Positions 49,081 through 61,240 of a stretch of DNA of 64,000 nt are shown here, piece after piece. How positions within the stretch are numbered: position 1 is the first letter of the stretch; the number at the start of each line of letters is the position of its first letter. The DNA comes from Malurus cyaneus samueli (lineage: Eukaryota > Chordata > Aves > Passeriformes > Maluridae). The notes beneath the pieces are model-generated. The model did not search any database and was not told the origin of the DNA. It worked only from the letters and a program-made list of their open reading frames with translations. The stretch spans positions 53,613,691 through 53,677,690 of the forward strand of contig CM019237.1 in NCBI GenBank assembly GCA_009741485.1, written 5' to 3'. The position numbers were made by a program, and so were the translations under genes.

Positions 49081-51467
49081 ATTTAGGAGCAACAGTGAGG
49101 GAAGGGGATAAGGCTTCAGGGCAAGAAAGGGACTAAAAGGCAGAGGGGAGACGGAGAAATTGTAAGAAGTTAAGATACAATGTAAAAACTTTTGGTTTAG
49201 AGGAGATCCCCTTCAGCCAGCAAGAAACTGAACTGCTGCTACAGAATAACTCTTGGATATAAATTCAAGCCAAGCTAATAATGCTAACATTATCATGTGA
49301 AGCAGGACAGTGCCAGGTAATCTTGAGCACAAATCTAAGGAGAATAAAAGTTACCAAAACTGAAAGAAATTTTAAATATGTTGCTGAAGATTTTCAGTCT
49401 TTGGTTGCTCGGCATAACAAGCAACCCAGGAATAGGGAATGAATCTGCAGCTCAGAGCAAAGCGAGCTGAATGCAAACAAACATATAAATGCTGAAAATC
49501 AAACATCAATTCTTAAATGAATTACAATTGAGTTCCTCTGGTGCTTGTAGAAGGATTTGTAAATCTTTGCCCAGTATTATTAAGTACATAGAAAATGAAC
49601 TTGTAAAAGGTGGGGCAGGAGCTGTGCTAGGCATGCCAGTGCTGCTGAAACCTGTGGTGCTCAAGCCTAAACCAAGAGCAGAGAAGCCTTGAAATAAAAC
49701 AGTCAGTTTTATTATGGACAAAGGTAATATTTGAGCATCTCAATCAAAAACTGCCAAACTGCATTTTGACTCATCAAAAGGCTAAAAATCCCTATCTCTC
49801 CCCATTTACCTGACCTAAAATGAATCCAAAGCAACAAAGCTAATTCTCCAGAGCAAAGACACATACCTCGCCAGCACACCAGCCTGCAATGCATTTACTC
49901 TGAGTGGGAAATGCAGCTCCAGCCTGCCCACACACTTGCTGTTATCCTTGAAATTGGACTGAAGGAAGTTTGTTCAGCAGCTTCAGACAAGCACAAGGGT
50001 AATGGGCACTTTTGCCTAGAACACGTCCAACCACTAGAATAAGTACATTTTTCACACTGAATTCTTCATCTTAGGCTGATCTCAAATTTTGTTTTGTAGG
50101 ACACTTCTGACAAAGTCATCCCCACAGCATTTATACCCATGATAGTTCAGGAGAAACGCAAATGATTGCTGAAAACCTGCAGTTGCAAATTAGCTACTAA
50201 CCAACCAGTCTACAGAGGCTCAAATGTCTTTGGATAACTCCGCAAGTTCTGATGCTTTTGTGGCTTCTGTCTGATACCAGTCAAAACAAATTGTTCAGGA
50301 TGGGGCCAGGAGCCTGGGAGATGGGAAGAATGGCCTTTCAAACAACCTGAACAGACACTGCCAGCACCAAAAGTCAAAAAGTCAAGGGCTACCCCTCACG
50401 GTAGCCTTTTGCTACCTCAAACACTAAATCACATTACTGGATCAGAACCACATCCCTGCACCAGGCATGAGGGAGCTCTGTGGGGCACAGGAGGCTAGTG
50501 CTCTGTTCTGTTCTGTTTTGATCTGCACAGATGAGATCCTGAGCAATATCCCAGAATTCTGCTCCCCAAGTATCACATCAGGTTCCCATATACCGTCAGC
50601 CAGCTTCCTCTTGCCTAAGGGAAAATGATTTTCTGTACCAGCTGGGGGCAGGTTTCTGGGGACATGGGTCTTGTACTTTATTCCAGAAACACAAGGCCTG
50701 TGTGCACAGTTGTTCAAACAACTCATTTACTTGGTCAAAGCTCAGAGAAGGGTCTGAAAAATATGGTACCTGGAAAAGCATGCGACCAAGTGGCTCTGGG
50801 CAGGGAGGAGTAGGGCCTCCGCTTTCTACAGGGTTGTTACATCGGAGTGCTGTGTGACAAGGTGAGAAAAGCAGAGATTGTCCTTTGCAATTTGGGGTGC
50901 AAATTTCTAGCTGAAGTGTGAAGGCATTGCTTTACTGCAGCATGGCACTAGCAGCAATCTGACTGCATGTTGGAGTCTCTATCTTTTCCATGCCATTTCC
51001 TCAAATCGCTTATCCTCATGAAATTGGGAGTGTCTCCGTGTACTGGTTTAAAAACACCTGGTCAAGCCTTGTGGTCCAGTTCTCCTCCTTTTCTCCTGAG
51101 ATCTGAAGACTCAAAAGCGTATCAAATTAAGAACGGCCATTTAGTAAAAAATGGATTAAGTTGACAAGAGCTTTCCAGCAGGGTGGTGAGGCAAATATGT
51201 CTGGTACCATCTTCTAGATGTTCACCCCCTAACTCCTCAAGTGAGGCTAAAACCTGTGAGCCATGTTCAGCAGTGCGTTGCACCCTTCAGAGTCTACTTA
51301 TCTCACTGCAATTATGTTTAAATGGTGTTTAGCATTCCATGATTGCCCTACTTTACAGTCCCTTCATTTTCTTAGCTTAAAAAATAGCGATGTTGCAACA
51401 CTGTAGTGTTTCTGTTGTGATTGTCATGATGGAAGCAGAGCCAATGCAATTTGCCCATGTTTTACTC

Positions 51468-51482
51468 ACCGCCATCTGGCAG
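51468..51482 (-). promoter_or_regulatory. Possible CTCF binding site
   Basis: On the minus strand the sequence is CTGCCAGATGGCGGT. Against the vertebrate CTCF core consensus CCASYAGRKGGCRSY it agrees at 13 of 15 positions, including the whole AGATGGCGG heart of the motif. If bound, it could mark a loop anchor in an otherwise gene-poor window. Motif match only. Confidence 0.35.
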
Positions 51483-52937
51483 GGATATGGTGACATGCTA
51501 ATCTTCACAGGACTCTTGTTTTTCAACTATCTGCTGGACAACTAAGGAGATCACCAGGCTGCTGGGATGAGTGCCAAATGGGAGGCAGGTATGTTTATGA
51601 GTTTGAGATTCTTATTTTCTTTCAGTGCTTTCACATGCTGTTCATGGAGTGGCAGGAAAAGTGAAAAGGGGGAGGAGGGGATGAGTCAGTGACTAGACTA
51701 CAACTGTTCAAAATCACTTTGAAGTTCTGCAAAAGGTGGTTGTTTCACAGTCCATCCTTATCTGCTGTTTGCTCGCTTGACCTTGAGGTCTGCATGGACT
51801 TTTTGGAAGTCCTTCCCAGTGCTTTGCTCGGTGAACCCAATCTGACAGGAAAACACACGACTGAACACACGTACAGTGCTCAATAAAATGATCACATTTT
51901 CTTCTCTTCCTCATTCTTGTAGCTCTGATGAGCTCTGGGGTGATGGAAGGACAGTCATATGTTGCTTCACCAGTAATTACAGGCAGCTGACATGATATTA
52001 GCACAGCAGCTGAGTCTTGCAGAGGAAGCAGAATTATGGCAGCTTTCTACCAAGAATGAGAGAAAAGTCTCTGCTCATCTCCCTGGACTTGAAGGCTGCT
52101 TAAATGGCAAATATTGCTGTAACAAGATGTAGAAGGGTCTTCATGATAATGAATGCCTAAGTAATCTAAAAGATAATAATGACATCAAAACTATATAGAT
52201 ACTTTGAATTTTACCTAAAAATCCCAAGAAGAAAAATCCATTAGGTTCTAAACTGTGAGAGGACAGCTGCTGACAGTGGATGAAGCAGCCGGTAGATCAC
52301 TGCTCCTCAAGTAATCCAGATAATAAGCCAACTTTGTCTGGAACACGCTCAGGTCTCAGCTACATGCTGCTTCCTAGGCTTCCCTCCCAGATCCCACATC
52401 TCTGGGTCTCCTTCGGAGGGGCCACAGGCCACTGCTGCAAATCTCAGAGAGGAGGAGGGTGTGTAACACCTACCCAATTCACTGGGGCTGGAGCCAGTGC
52501 TGGCTCCTGTGAGCATTTCAGTAGAAATCAGCTACTTCAGCAAATTTATTTAACAAATGCCTTACCCTGACTCACCTTCTTGCAGCAGGGCCAAAAAATA
52601 GAGTCTAGTTTTAGCCACTGTAATGACTAACATTCACAATGACTAACAAAGAATTACAGCTAAAAACACAAGCTGCTTTATCTCAAACTAAACTGTCATG
52701 GCTTACCAGTTAGGACTGAAAGATTCATGCTCAGCTCAAGTGCAGAGGAGTATCTGTGGCACACTCTCACCAACATGTGACATTAGCAGAGCCGCACGCA
52801 ATAAATCCTTATTACAGTAGGCTTCTCAGAACAAAGATTTCTGATGAGGGGGATGGTTTGGAAGAGCCCTGTGTTGCAGCAATTAAGCAAAACAAACAAC
52901 TCCCCACAAATTTCCCCCTAAACAAAAAACAGAGTGC

Positions 52938-52959
52938 AAATAAACAAACAAACAAAAAA
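52938..52959. repeat. (AAAC)n microsatellite
   Basis: Three tandem AAAC units inside a longer A-rich run. Confidence 0.8.
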
Positions 52960-54966
52960 TCCCTCACCTGTCACACTCAAGTTGGAAATGAGCTTGTGGC
53001 TACCAGCCAAGGGTAAAGCACAGCCCCTGCACAGGTACCTTCCCTTTCTTTCCTCACCATAGGTAAGGCAATTAGTATGAAAATTATCTGCTCCATTATT
53101 AATTAAATGTCTATAAATTCACACACTCACAGACAGTCTCTCTCTCAATAGGTCTTGGCATAAGGGAGCATACAGAATTTTGGCACCGAGCTGAGAGTGG
53201 AATAGGCGGCACAACCTAGACATGCCCAAGCCTTCTTGACACAGGAACAGCTTCTCTTCCCTATGCCAGTGGTTTGCTCAGTGCCAGCTCTGATGCACAC
53301 CCCCTTCCAGGAATGGCTCTCATCCATGCTGGCAAACAAAATGATAGAGAAGAAAATATGAAATTACTCTTCAAAATGTAAGTGGAAGGATGAGCACAGC
53401 GCCAAGTGAGAAGTATCCAAATGTGAGATCCCACACTGCTACATGTCAGTTGGAAAGATGACACACATACAGAAAGTCAAGCAAACAGGTTCGTCCACAA
53501 AGGGAAGCTAAAAGAGACCATTTGCATTTTGTACAATAAAACATTTAAATCAGCACTGCTCAAATGATAAATAAAAACACTCACTGCAGTCACCAAGAAC
53601 GCAAGCACCCTATTATGGAAGCTGGCCAGCAAAGCCCTTCATTAAGTACAGTGTGATCAGAAGGAAATAGGAAAGTGGCTGCAGACCCCTGAAGGCCAGC
53701 AGGTAATGCAAGCCAATTGATTATTCAGTTCTAATGAAGGGATCCAATACTTATTTTGGACTACTCACAGGAGAATAAAGTGAGAGTTCAGGGTGAAGTA
53801 AAGTCGACTTTATTTAACAATCTGTGACTGATTATAAGGGAGCAGCAAGTTCCAGATGGGTGGGAGTACTTACAAAAAACCCTCTATTTTCCTACAACTT
53901 ACAATCAATGCTTTCAGTTTCCATGTATTGTAATGTTGCCACTTAACACGACAAGCACAGGAGAATAAAGAAACATGAAACTAACTTCGCACCAAAATTT
54001 GGGGACTGAATAGGACATGCTTTCCCACTCAACAAAGGATGTAGTTCAGGCTTCTAATTTTAGCACCTTATTCAAGACAATATCTGATTTAGAATGTTCC
54101 TTGTTTGAGCCCTCAGCTCTGACCTAAGCCTAAGAAACTTTAATTCTGTTGTGTAAAATATGCGGGCTTTTTAAGACAGAAATCATGCCTTATTCTATGC
54201 TGCAGAAAAAGCATCATGCAGACAGTCTTTCAAAATAACATTCACTTTAGCCATTATTTATTTTCCACTGTTTTTAAGAAACACTATAATTTTTAAATGA
54301 ACAATTGTTTTGGGTTTTTTTTTCTCCTTAAATTAATCTTACGCATGTCCTCAAAACCATCTAGATTTATTATTGCTGGTAGGCAAATCACATGGAACCA
54401 TAGAAATCCCAAGAGCGTGGAAAAAAAATTAGTTCCTTTTTTGTTATAATTGCAAGTTCAAGAAACTGTTCATTTTTACACTCAGAAAAGGCAAGATACT
54501 TTAATACTGTGATTCCTGTTCCGTGCATTTGCCCACCCAGTACCTAATCCCCACTGTCTTGGCACAGCAGCAGAAAAGCAGCAGGATCATGAGTAATGGT
54601 AAAAGCCTGGGACTCAGCAGCCTTAATTGATTCATATTCTGTGAAATGCAAAAGAAAAGGTCTATGTGTCCTCACAGAGCTCCTAGGTAAACCCTGCTAG
54701 ACAGAGAAGGTGCATTAGACTCACTGTGTGCTTGTGGCTCAGCAGAGCTATGTGAGATAGCACAACCCACCTTCCACCCCCAAGGATTTCCCTTGTGGCA
54801 GCTGGAAAAGGGTTAATGCCTGATGTTTCCATTAAACCTGACCTACCTGGCTGTTTTGTAGCAGCCTGATAGGAGCCCTGTTTTCCACTTTTTCTCATGG
54901 ACAAATGGAGTCACTCCATAAAGAGTAACGCTCGAACAAAAGGTCAATTAATTTTAAATGGACACA

Positions 54967-55036
54967 CACACAGCATTACTTCTACTTAAAACAAACAAAC
55001 CCACACAGCATTACTTCTACTTAAAACAAACAAACC
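54967..55036 (+). repeat. Perfect 35-base tandem duplication
   Basis: The 35 bases at 54967-55001 (beginning CACACAGCATTACTTC and ending AAACAAACAAACC) are repeated without change at 55002-55036. The perfect identity suggests a recent event, probably by slippage or template switching through the AAAC and CA microsatellite-like ends of the unit. Confidence 0.95.
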
Positions 55037-56205
55037 AGGGCAAGGCCTGCCTGCTCTGTACTGCTTGCTACTTGCCAGGAATTAAAAGCTCCCCATTCAG
55101 GACTTCATGGATGCAGAATGCATCTGGAGGCATCCATGTGTACTTTGAACAGAAATCAATGTTATCACCTCGCAACTCCAGCCAGGACAATACTCAGCCT
55201 CCCTCAGCTCTCCAATTCAAAATGTCCATCATCTCATCTCTAAACTCTCAAGGACCAGTTACAGTCTCCTTTGCTGGGAATTTATGCTTAGGTAAAAACA
55301 ACAGCAACAACAAAAAGCCCTCAAAAGCTTTCTAAAGAAAGCCTACTTTAATTCAAAGCTGAGTTTTAAAAATATCTTCAACACAAAAATATTGAGGATG
55401 GGTGTTTAAGAGGAGTAATTATGGGATTTGCATTATTTTGATCAACTTGTTTGAACATACTAAAGGTCAAAACAGACCACTTTAATTGGTCAGGAGTTGA
55501 TGATCACAACACAAATCCACCAGGAAAGAACTCATCCTGTGAAAATCACCTTTATGAATGACATTAGTTGACCCTAACTTAAATATGGGAAATGGACTTA
55601 CTCCTAGGAGGTGTTTCACCACTTCAGCTGTGTAGCAGCACTGTTGGGAAGCTATAATGAAAAGATCCCAATGGTGAAGAGCACATCATCCAATATTCCA
55701 CCATAAATTTACTACACACTTTACTATGAGAGTTTAATACTTGTATTAATATCAGACATACTTTTAGTAGAGCTCAAACATCAATTGCTCAGAAACCAAA
55801 ATTCCCACAGGCTCCAAGTTTCTTCGTTTGGGATGCTCAGAAACGGTCTGATCAGGTTCTCTTTTTGATGGAAAAAATAGCTTTCACTAAATCAAATATT
55901 TCTACAAGATAATTCTGACTGTTCCAAAATACTCCAAATAAATTAAATATTCTGGGGCATGATGTATGCATTGCAAGGCATTTTAGTATATTTGAGCTAC
56001 CTGCCAGCAATTCTGCAGCACTCAGAACAAAACTTTCGAAGGGCAGGGGAAGTATGGGTCAAAAAGAACATAATAGTACCTGGCTTCAAAGAAAGCTTTA
56101 CTTACACGAGTAAAGCACAAGATCTTCAAGAAAGAGGATCTTGCTGGAACTATCAAAGGCAGACATGAAAACAATACACAATTACAAGGAAAACAATGAA
56201 AACAT
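55037..56205. other. Unique noncoding stretch, no gene seen
   Basis: No supported gene. The rightmost part (from about 56000) may be an unrecognised 5' extension of the decayed CR1 that follows, but the wording is too diverged to be sure. Confidence 0.6.
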
Positions 56206-56710
56206 TATTAATGGCTCATTATTTAAATGGAAGAATGCACAGAGCAGCATTCTACAAGGATCTGTGCTAAATCAGATGGTACTCAATATTTTTGCTAACA
56301 ACTTAAACAATGGAATAAAGGGTGTCCCTATGAAATCTACAGATAGCATCAAACTGGGAGACACAGCAAGTAGGAGGGCAGAATCAGAATTCAATATGAT
56401 CTTGAAAATTGGAGGAACAGCCTGAAAAGAATGCAACAGGGACAAGTAGATGGAACTATAACTAGGTAGAACACTTAACTGCATAAAGTCAGGATTTGGA
56501 GCAACTGATTAGGGAGCACTTCTTTGGGAAAGGGTCTGGGTGTTACAGTCAATTGCAAGCCAACAACATGATATTGTGGACAAAGCCCAACACCACATTA
56601 GGATATCTATAATCAGGTGGTTCATGAAGGTACATGAAGAAAATTTCTCACTCTATTTCATCACTGGTAAGATCTCTGTAGGGAACAATTTTGGGGCACT
56701 TCTCTTGAAA
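56206..56710 (+). mobile_element. Ancient CR1 LINE fragment (reverse-transcriptase region)
   Basis: A strongly decayed CR1 piece on the + strand, recognised mainly by translation. From about 56206 the frame reads NGSLFKWK, then LQGSVLNQMVLNIFANNLN, matching the CR1 reverse-transcriptase stretch around the conserved QGSVLGPVLFNIFINDL. The catalytic FADD position reads KSTD (about 56331-56345), so the first aspartate is lost, followed by IKLG in register. After a frame break, CTGGGTGTTACAGTC near 56536, CTCTATTTCATCACTGG near 56651 and CAATTTTGGGGCACTTC near 56687 match later landmarks of the same region. This is far more diverged than the other CR1 copies and was probably inserted long before them. 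Non-functional. Confidence 0.8.
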
Positions 56711-58856
56711 AGAGATGTGAACTATTTGTAGATGGTTTCTAATTTCCACTTGAAATTTAATCATCACTGTATGTATGAACACCTTTTTTCTTATCCCTTA
56801 GCTTAAAATGTTCTTTTTTCTTGGTATATTAGTACTGAATAAATCATATAGTACCTTTAAACAAACATAAATGGAGCTGTACAAAACATTTTATGTGATT
56901 TGTACAATGTCTTCCTTCCCTCTTTTGCTGGGAATACCAAACTTAATACATCCTGCATTCAATTTGCCTTTTTCATATTTTTGCATTTAATACTTCAGAG
57001 TAATCCTGTGATCATCAAAATGTCCAGGTCTCTCCCTCTCACTTCAATGAAGGGAGGATGCGACAAGGTACAGAAAACATTCTTCTCATTAGTCCGTAAC
57101 TAAAGGACTGGGGTGTTTATGCTGCAAAGTTTTATCTGACTATAAATTCCCTTCAAAGTCATGTATTTTTGCATTATTGTGTTGTGATCCTCCCTTAAAA
57201 TGACAGTGTCTCAAATTTGCATGCTTGGTTTCTGTTGAAAAGCACAACTGTAAGAACAGTTAATATTCTTTCTTTATTGGTCTCCTTTCCCCTTTTTATT
57301 TAGGTATATTCAGCCTGGAGATTAAAATCTCACTGTGTAAATCACAATTTGTTTTTGTGTGTTTGGCTGTTGTTTTGTTCTTTTTTTTTAAATACAAGTC
57401 AAACACATGAAGCTCTGATTCATTAATTCCATAACTGTCCTAACTCAACCCTCTATCTGTTGAAAGACTGGAAGGTTGTTTATTCCTTTTAACCCTGTGA
57501 TCCATTTAGATTGATTGAATATTTTCAAAGCTGACACTGCAAGGAATTAAAAAAAAAAAGCTGAAAATTGCAGTTCCCAATCAGGCAATAGGCTTTGCCA
57601 AAGGTCAGCTCTATATGAGAGTTCACAGTTTTGAAACATATTATTTTCTCTCTAAATAACATGCAAGATACTATTCATGATCTACTATGCCAATACTTTC
57701 CATAGTGCTATAAAACACACTCTTTTCTACATAATGGACTCCTCAAATATATATTGGAACTGACAGAACGGTTCTAGGTTTGATGATAAAATTATAATGT
57801 GAAATTTTATGGCCTGTTGTAAAGAGCAGATCAGGCAGGGAGAATATACAGCCCAGGTGATGGCTCTTTCTGGCTCTGCACTGATCTCTACAGCTCCTCA
57901 TAGTCACCAGTTATAACAAGAACAAAAGCATCATCCCAAACAGATGAAGCAAACAATATTTGAAACATTATTACAATTACTAAAAATGTTCTGAATGTTT
58001 GCCTCCTTTAAAATGAACGAGATATATTGCTATTGACATTACCATTAATATAAAAAAATATGTGTATGTGAAGGGATAGGATAAGGGAGGCTAGGGTTGA
58101 TTTGAGTATTAGAGATGCTTTTTTCTTTCTACAGTCTTGTGATTCTTGTTCTTCCACGGTTTTCTGAAACAAGGATTTCAGATCTGGCTGCTGCAAAAGC
58201 CCAGTGAGTAGTTCTCATCACAAGTTTCCTAAGGAGTCTCAGCAGACAGATGGAAATGATACACATGCGCAAGAGCCAGTGCAGCACAATAGAGCCACTG
58301 TATCAGGAATGTGGGAAATCCAGCATCCCTCCATCCCCGAGCAGCTTTAATGCACTGGGCTGTAGCAGCTCCAAAGAAGTGTTTGTGGTCTACTGAGTCA
58401 ATCATCTGTACATTAAAAAATCATAGCTGGCACTATCATCTCTTTGGCACAACACTTAAAAAGTATCAGTTAAAAGGGAGAAATAAAAGGAGCTCACCAA
58501 AGCCACACAAAAGTCAGAGTAATTCAGTTACTTGTGACCAGTAAAGCGCAGAAACACTCTTAGCTTGACTCCAGCACAAGGGAGGACAGGGCTTAGGTCA
58601 TTTGCTGAGTCAGGATCTTAGCACTGAACATTACCTAAAATTGCTGTGCTGCTGAACACACTGGGTTCATTCTTAATCTAAAACTGATGCCATATCTTGC
58701 ACCCCACCATTGACAATAATGAGGTAATCTCATGACTGCATAGTGAGCAAGAGGTATGTTCACATATTCCAATGGCACAGAGCTTTTTCAGAGAGAGCCC
58801 TGTGCAATTTGCTCAACACAGCCCTTAAAAGCAGTTGTTTCTCATGTTTGTGTAAA
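56711..58856. other. Unique noncoding stretch, no gene seen
   Basis: No gene recognised. It includes an octamer ATTTGCAT at 57215-57222 and a nuclear-receptor-like AAAGGTCA near 57600-57607, at a density I would expect by chance. Confidence 0.6.
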
Positions 58857-59165
58857 CATGAGGAGCGGCTGAGAGCACTAAGTTTGTTCAGCTTGGAGGA
58901 GACTGAGGGGAGACCTCACAGCAGCTCTGCAGATTCCTCAAGAGGGGAAGCAAACAGGCAGGTACTGACCACTCTCATGACCAGTAACAGGACTCTGGAA
59001 ATGTCAAGAAGCTGGGTTGGGGGAGGTTTAGGTTGGATATCAGGAGAAGGTTTTTCACCCAGAGGATGGCTGGGCACTGGAACAGGTTCCCCAGGGAAGT
59101 GGTCACAGCACCCAGCCTGTGTGAGTTCAAGAAGTGTTTGGACAACGCTCTCAGCACTCTCAGCA
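58857..59165 (+). mobile_element. CR1 LINE fragment lacking the normal 3' end
   Basis: A plus-strand CR1 piece. It begins in the last codons of the reverse-transcriptase frame (EERLRALSLFSLEE, from about 58859). It continues into the 3' region with GGGGAGGTTTAGGTTGGATAT, a CACTGGAACAGGTTCCCCAGG segment and GAGTTCAAGAAGTGTTTGGACA. It stops near 59160 at a short tandem CTCTCAGCACT repeat, without the usual GGAAAAG box and ATTCTATGATTC terminus. CR1 copies normally lose 5' sequence and keep the 3' end, so a later deletion or rearrangement has probably removed it here. The 219-codon open frame at 58743-59402 runs through this piece and is not a host gene. Confidence 0.92.
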
Positions 59166-60839
59166 CTCTCAGAGCCCCTTCAGCAACAGAGAGGACCTGG
59201 AAGCAGAAATTCCCAAACCAAGCAGAAACACTGCACAGAGTTACTGACAACTGCACACACAGCAACCTTTCCCCATCATGTCAAATGTGTTGAAAACACA
59301 TGTATATCAGTTATTTTTGAGGATGAAAAGTTTCTTCTGGGGCTGGTAGGGGGATTTTTTTTATTTCTGCTCACAAGTGTTGCCATGGGATTGAAGGAAT
59401 GAGCAGGAAGGGGCTTATTGTTTGTAGCCTAAAATACCACGTGTCTGAGTATAAAGAAGATCAGATCTATGCTAGACCACAGGAGGATTTGTTTGTCCTT
59501 CCAGTCATTTGAGAAAAGGATATCATGGAGCAACCCTCCCCAGAAGAATAATTAAAAAAAATAAAGATAAAAGAAGGAAGGGCTGATTTGGATGTCAGAA
59601 CAGAGAGGGTGCAGGCCTCAAAATACTTCTTACTGATTGTCAGCTTTCCATATATTAAATGGCAAGAGTAATTATAAAAACAAATAATCAGACATTAAAG
59701 TTGGCTTAATCCTTGCTTAAGTACTGTAGACATTACTCTGAAAGCATGTACAATGTGATTATAAATAAAAGCTGTGATCTGTCATGATATTGAGCTATTT
59801 CAGAGTTTTTAAAGATGGCAACTCAGGAATTAACAGTCTCAATGCTGTCGCAGTAACATCAGCCACCAAACCTCAAGCAGAGTCTCTATTACATTTCAAG
59901 ATTTTACGCCCTCCTACCAAGACTGATCACCTCCTCTTAGTCACTGAATGGAGAGGGCACTTCAGGACATGTTCAGTGTATCTGTACCTAGGAATGTACT
60001 TAAATGTGTACTCACACAAAGGGATAGTTCAGCTGGGGTCTCGGTTTCCTGGAATGGACACTCCTGTAGCCCACTGCAAACTGGGTTGCCAGTATAAGTC
60101 TGGATGATGTGACTGGTCATATATGAGTAATAAAGTTTTTGTTTTAATTGTCACCTTACCAGTTTTTTTATTACATATTTACAGACACAGAAAAGTACAG
60201 TAACGGACACTTCAAATTTTTGCATAATGAAATGAAAATACTAATTTGGAAACCATAGGTCAAACATTCCACGGTTTTAAATAAAAGTGAGAAATCTACA
60301 CAAAATCATCTGTGTGTTTCTGTAACGTACACACAAAGTGCGTAGAATCAGCAAAGCTCATATAGTCAAGATTTCCTTGGAAAACATCAAGGTGCTTATC
60401 TGACTTGAGACATCAAGTCACTACTATTAACCTCTTCCCCCACTGAAAAACTCCATCAGCTTTGAAAAAGATAATTGCTGTAAGGGAAAAACAAAATGCT
60501 CAGAGAAAGAAACATTCCTTGGGAAAATGAGAGCATTCTCTCCTTGCTGGTGGTGAATACAGGACAGTGTCATATTCCTACTTCTGAAAGTGAGAAGATG
60601 ATCCTGAACACCCCTCTGCTCACCAGGGGTGACTCGAACAACAATCTCCAGACAAGCTGAAGTAATGCCCTCTTTGCCAGGGCTGAATCTCAACAACTAT
60701 TTATTATGGGGAAACATTTTTTTGGAGACAATGCTGCAGATCATTGTATACTCGGGGAAAAGCTGCTGGCTTGGGTGGTAAGATTAGAAAAGAGCTGTAG
60801 AGGACCCTGATGCAGTAAAGATGGATTGTGCTCCAGATG
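59166..60839. other. Unique noncoding stretch, no gene seen
   Basis: No gene or transposon recognised. The frame of about 107 codons at 59784-60107 has no domain and no evident splice or promoter context. Confidence 0.65.
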
Positions 60840-61240
60840 TGGCATTGAAGTTATTAAAGTCTTCTTTATCATCTGGTGCAAACACACAGCCCCATGGAAT
60901 TGTTTACAGCTCTGTCAAAGATACCTGAAACTTAGGGTCCTGCAAAACATGGAGCAAGAAAGGGTCTTTATTGACTGAACAAGCGGCGAGCTGTTATCAA
61001 ATGTGTTTGTTAGCACTTCCAACATGATCGTGTGTCCTGAGCCATGATATGAAATAAAGGGCCCTTTCTGCAAAAGAAAACCCTCCTCTGTCCCAGAATA
61101 TGTAATAACACTTTTTTTCCATAGTCAGGATTCATTACATCTGGCTGTTTTTTTCCCTAACCCTTTTGGCTCGCTTAGTTGCAAGGCTACATTCAGGGTC
61201 CTTCTGGCTCCTAAAGGGGATCAAGTTTTCCTTTATAGTT
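60840..61240. promoter_or_regulatory. Candidate conserved noncoding block E
   Basis: About 400 bases of unique sequence with no sizeable frame and CpG-bearing words in an AT-rich setting (GAACAAGCGGCGAGCTG near 60978-60994, ACATGATCGTGTGTCC near 61022-61037, TTTTGGCTCGCTTAGTTGC near 61164-61182). It also contains CTTTATCATCTGG and TTTATTGACTGAAC segments. Texture resembles blocks at 24, 28 and 48 kb. Called on composition; boundaries approximate. Confidence 0.35.

Larger units (their letters stand above)
49081..54966. other. Unique noncoding stretch, no gene seen
   Basis: Nearly six kilobases with no gene or transposon that I can support. An AAAC-rich microsatellite lies at 52938-52959. A CTCF-like site is listed separately at 51468-51482. 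All frames are about 100 codons or shorter and lack domains. Confidence 0.65.

Noticed and set aside
43405..57222. Three perfect octamers ATTTGCAT (43405, 44677, 57215)
   Set aside because: About two to three matches to an 8-mer are expected in 64 kb on both strands, so these alone are not evidence of regulation.
58743..59402. Longest open reading frame (about 219 codons, plus strand)
   Set aside because: Its middle is a CR1 fragment (end of the reverse-transcriptase frame and 3' region read in a chance frame), and the remainder has no family likeness.
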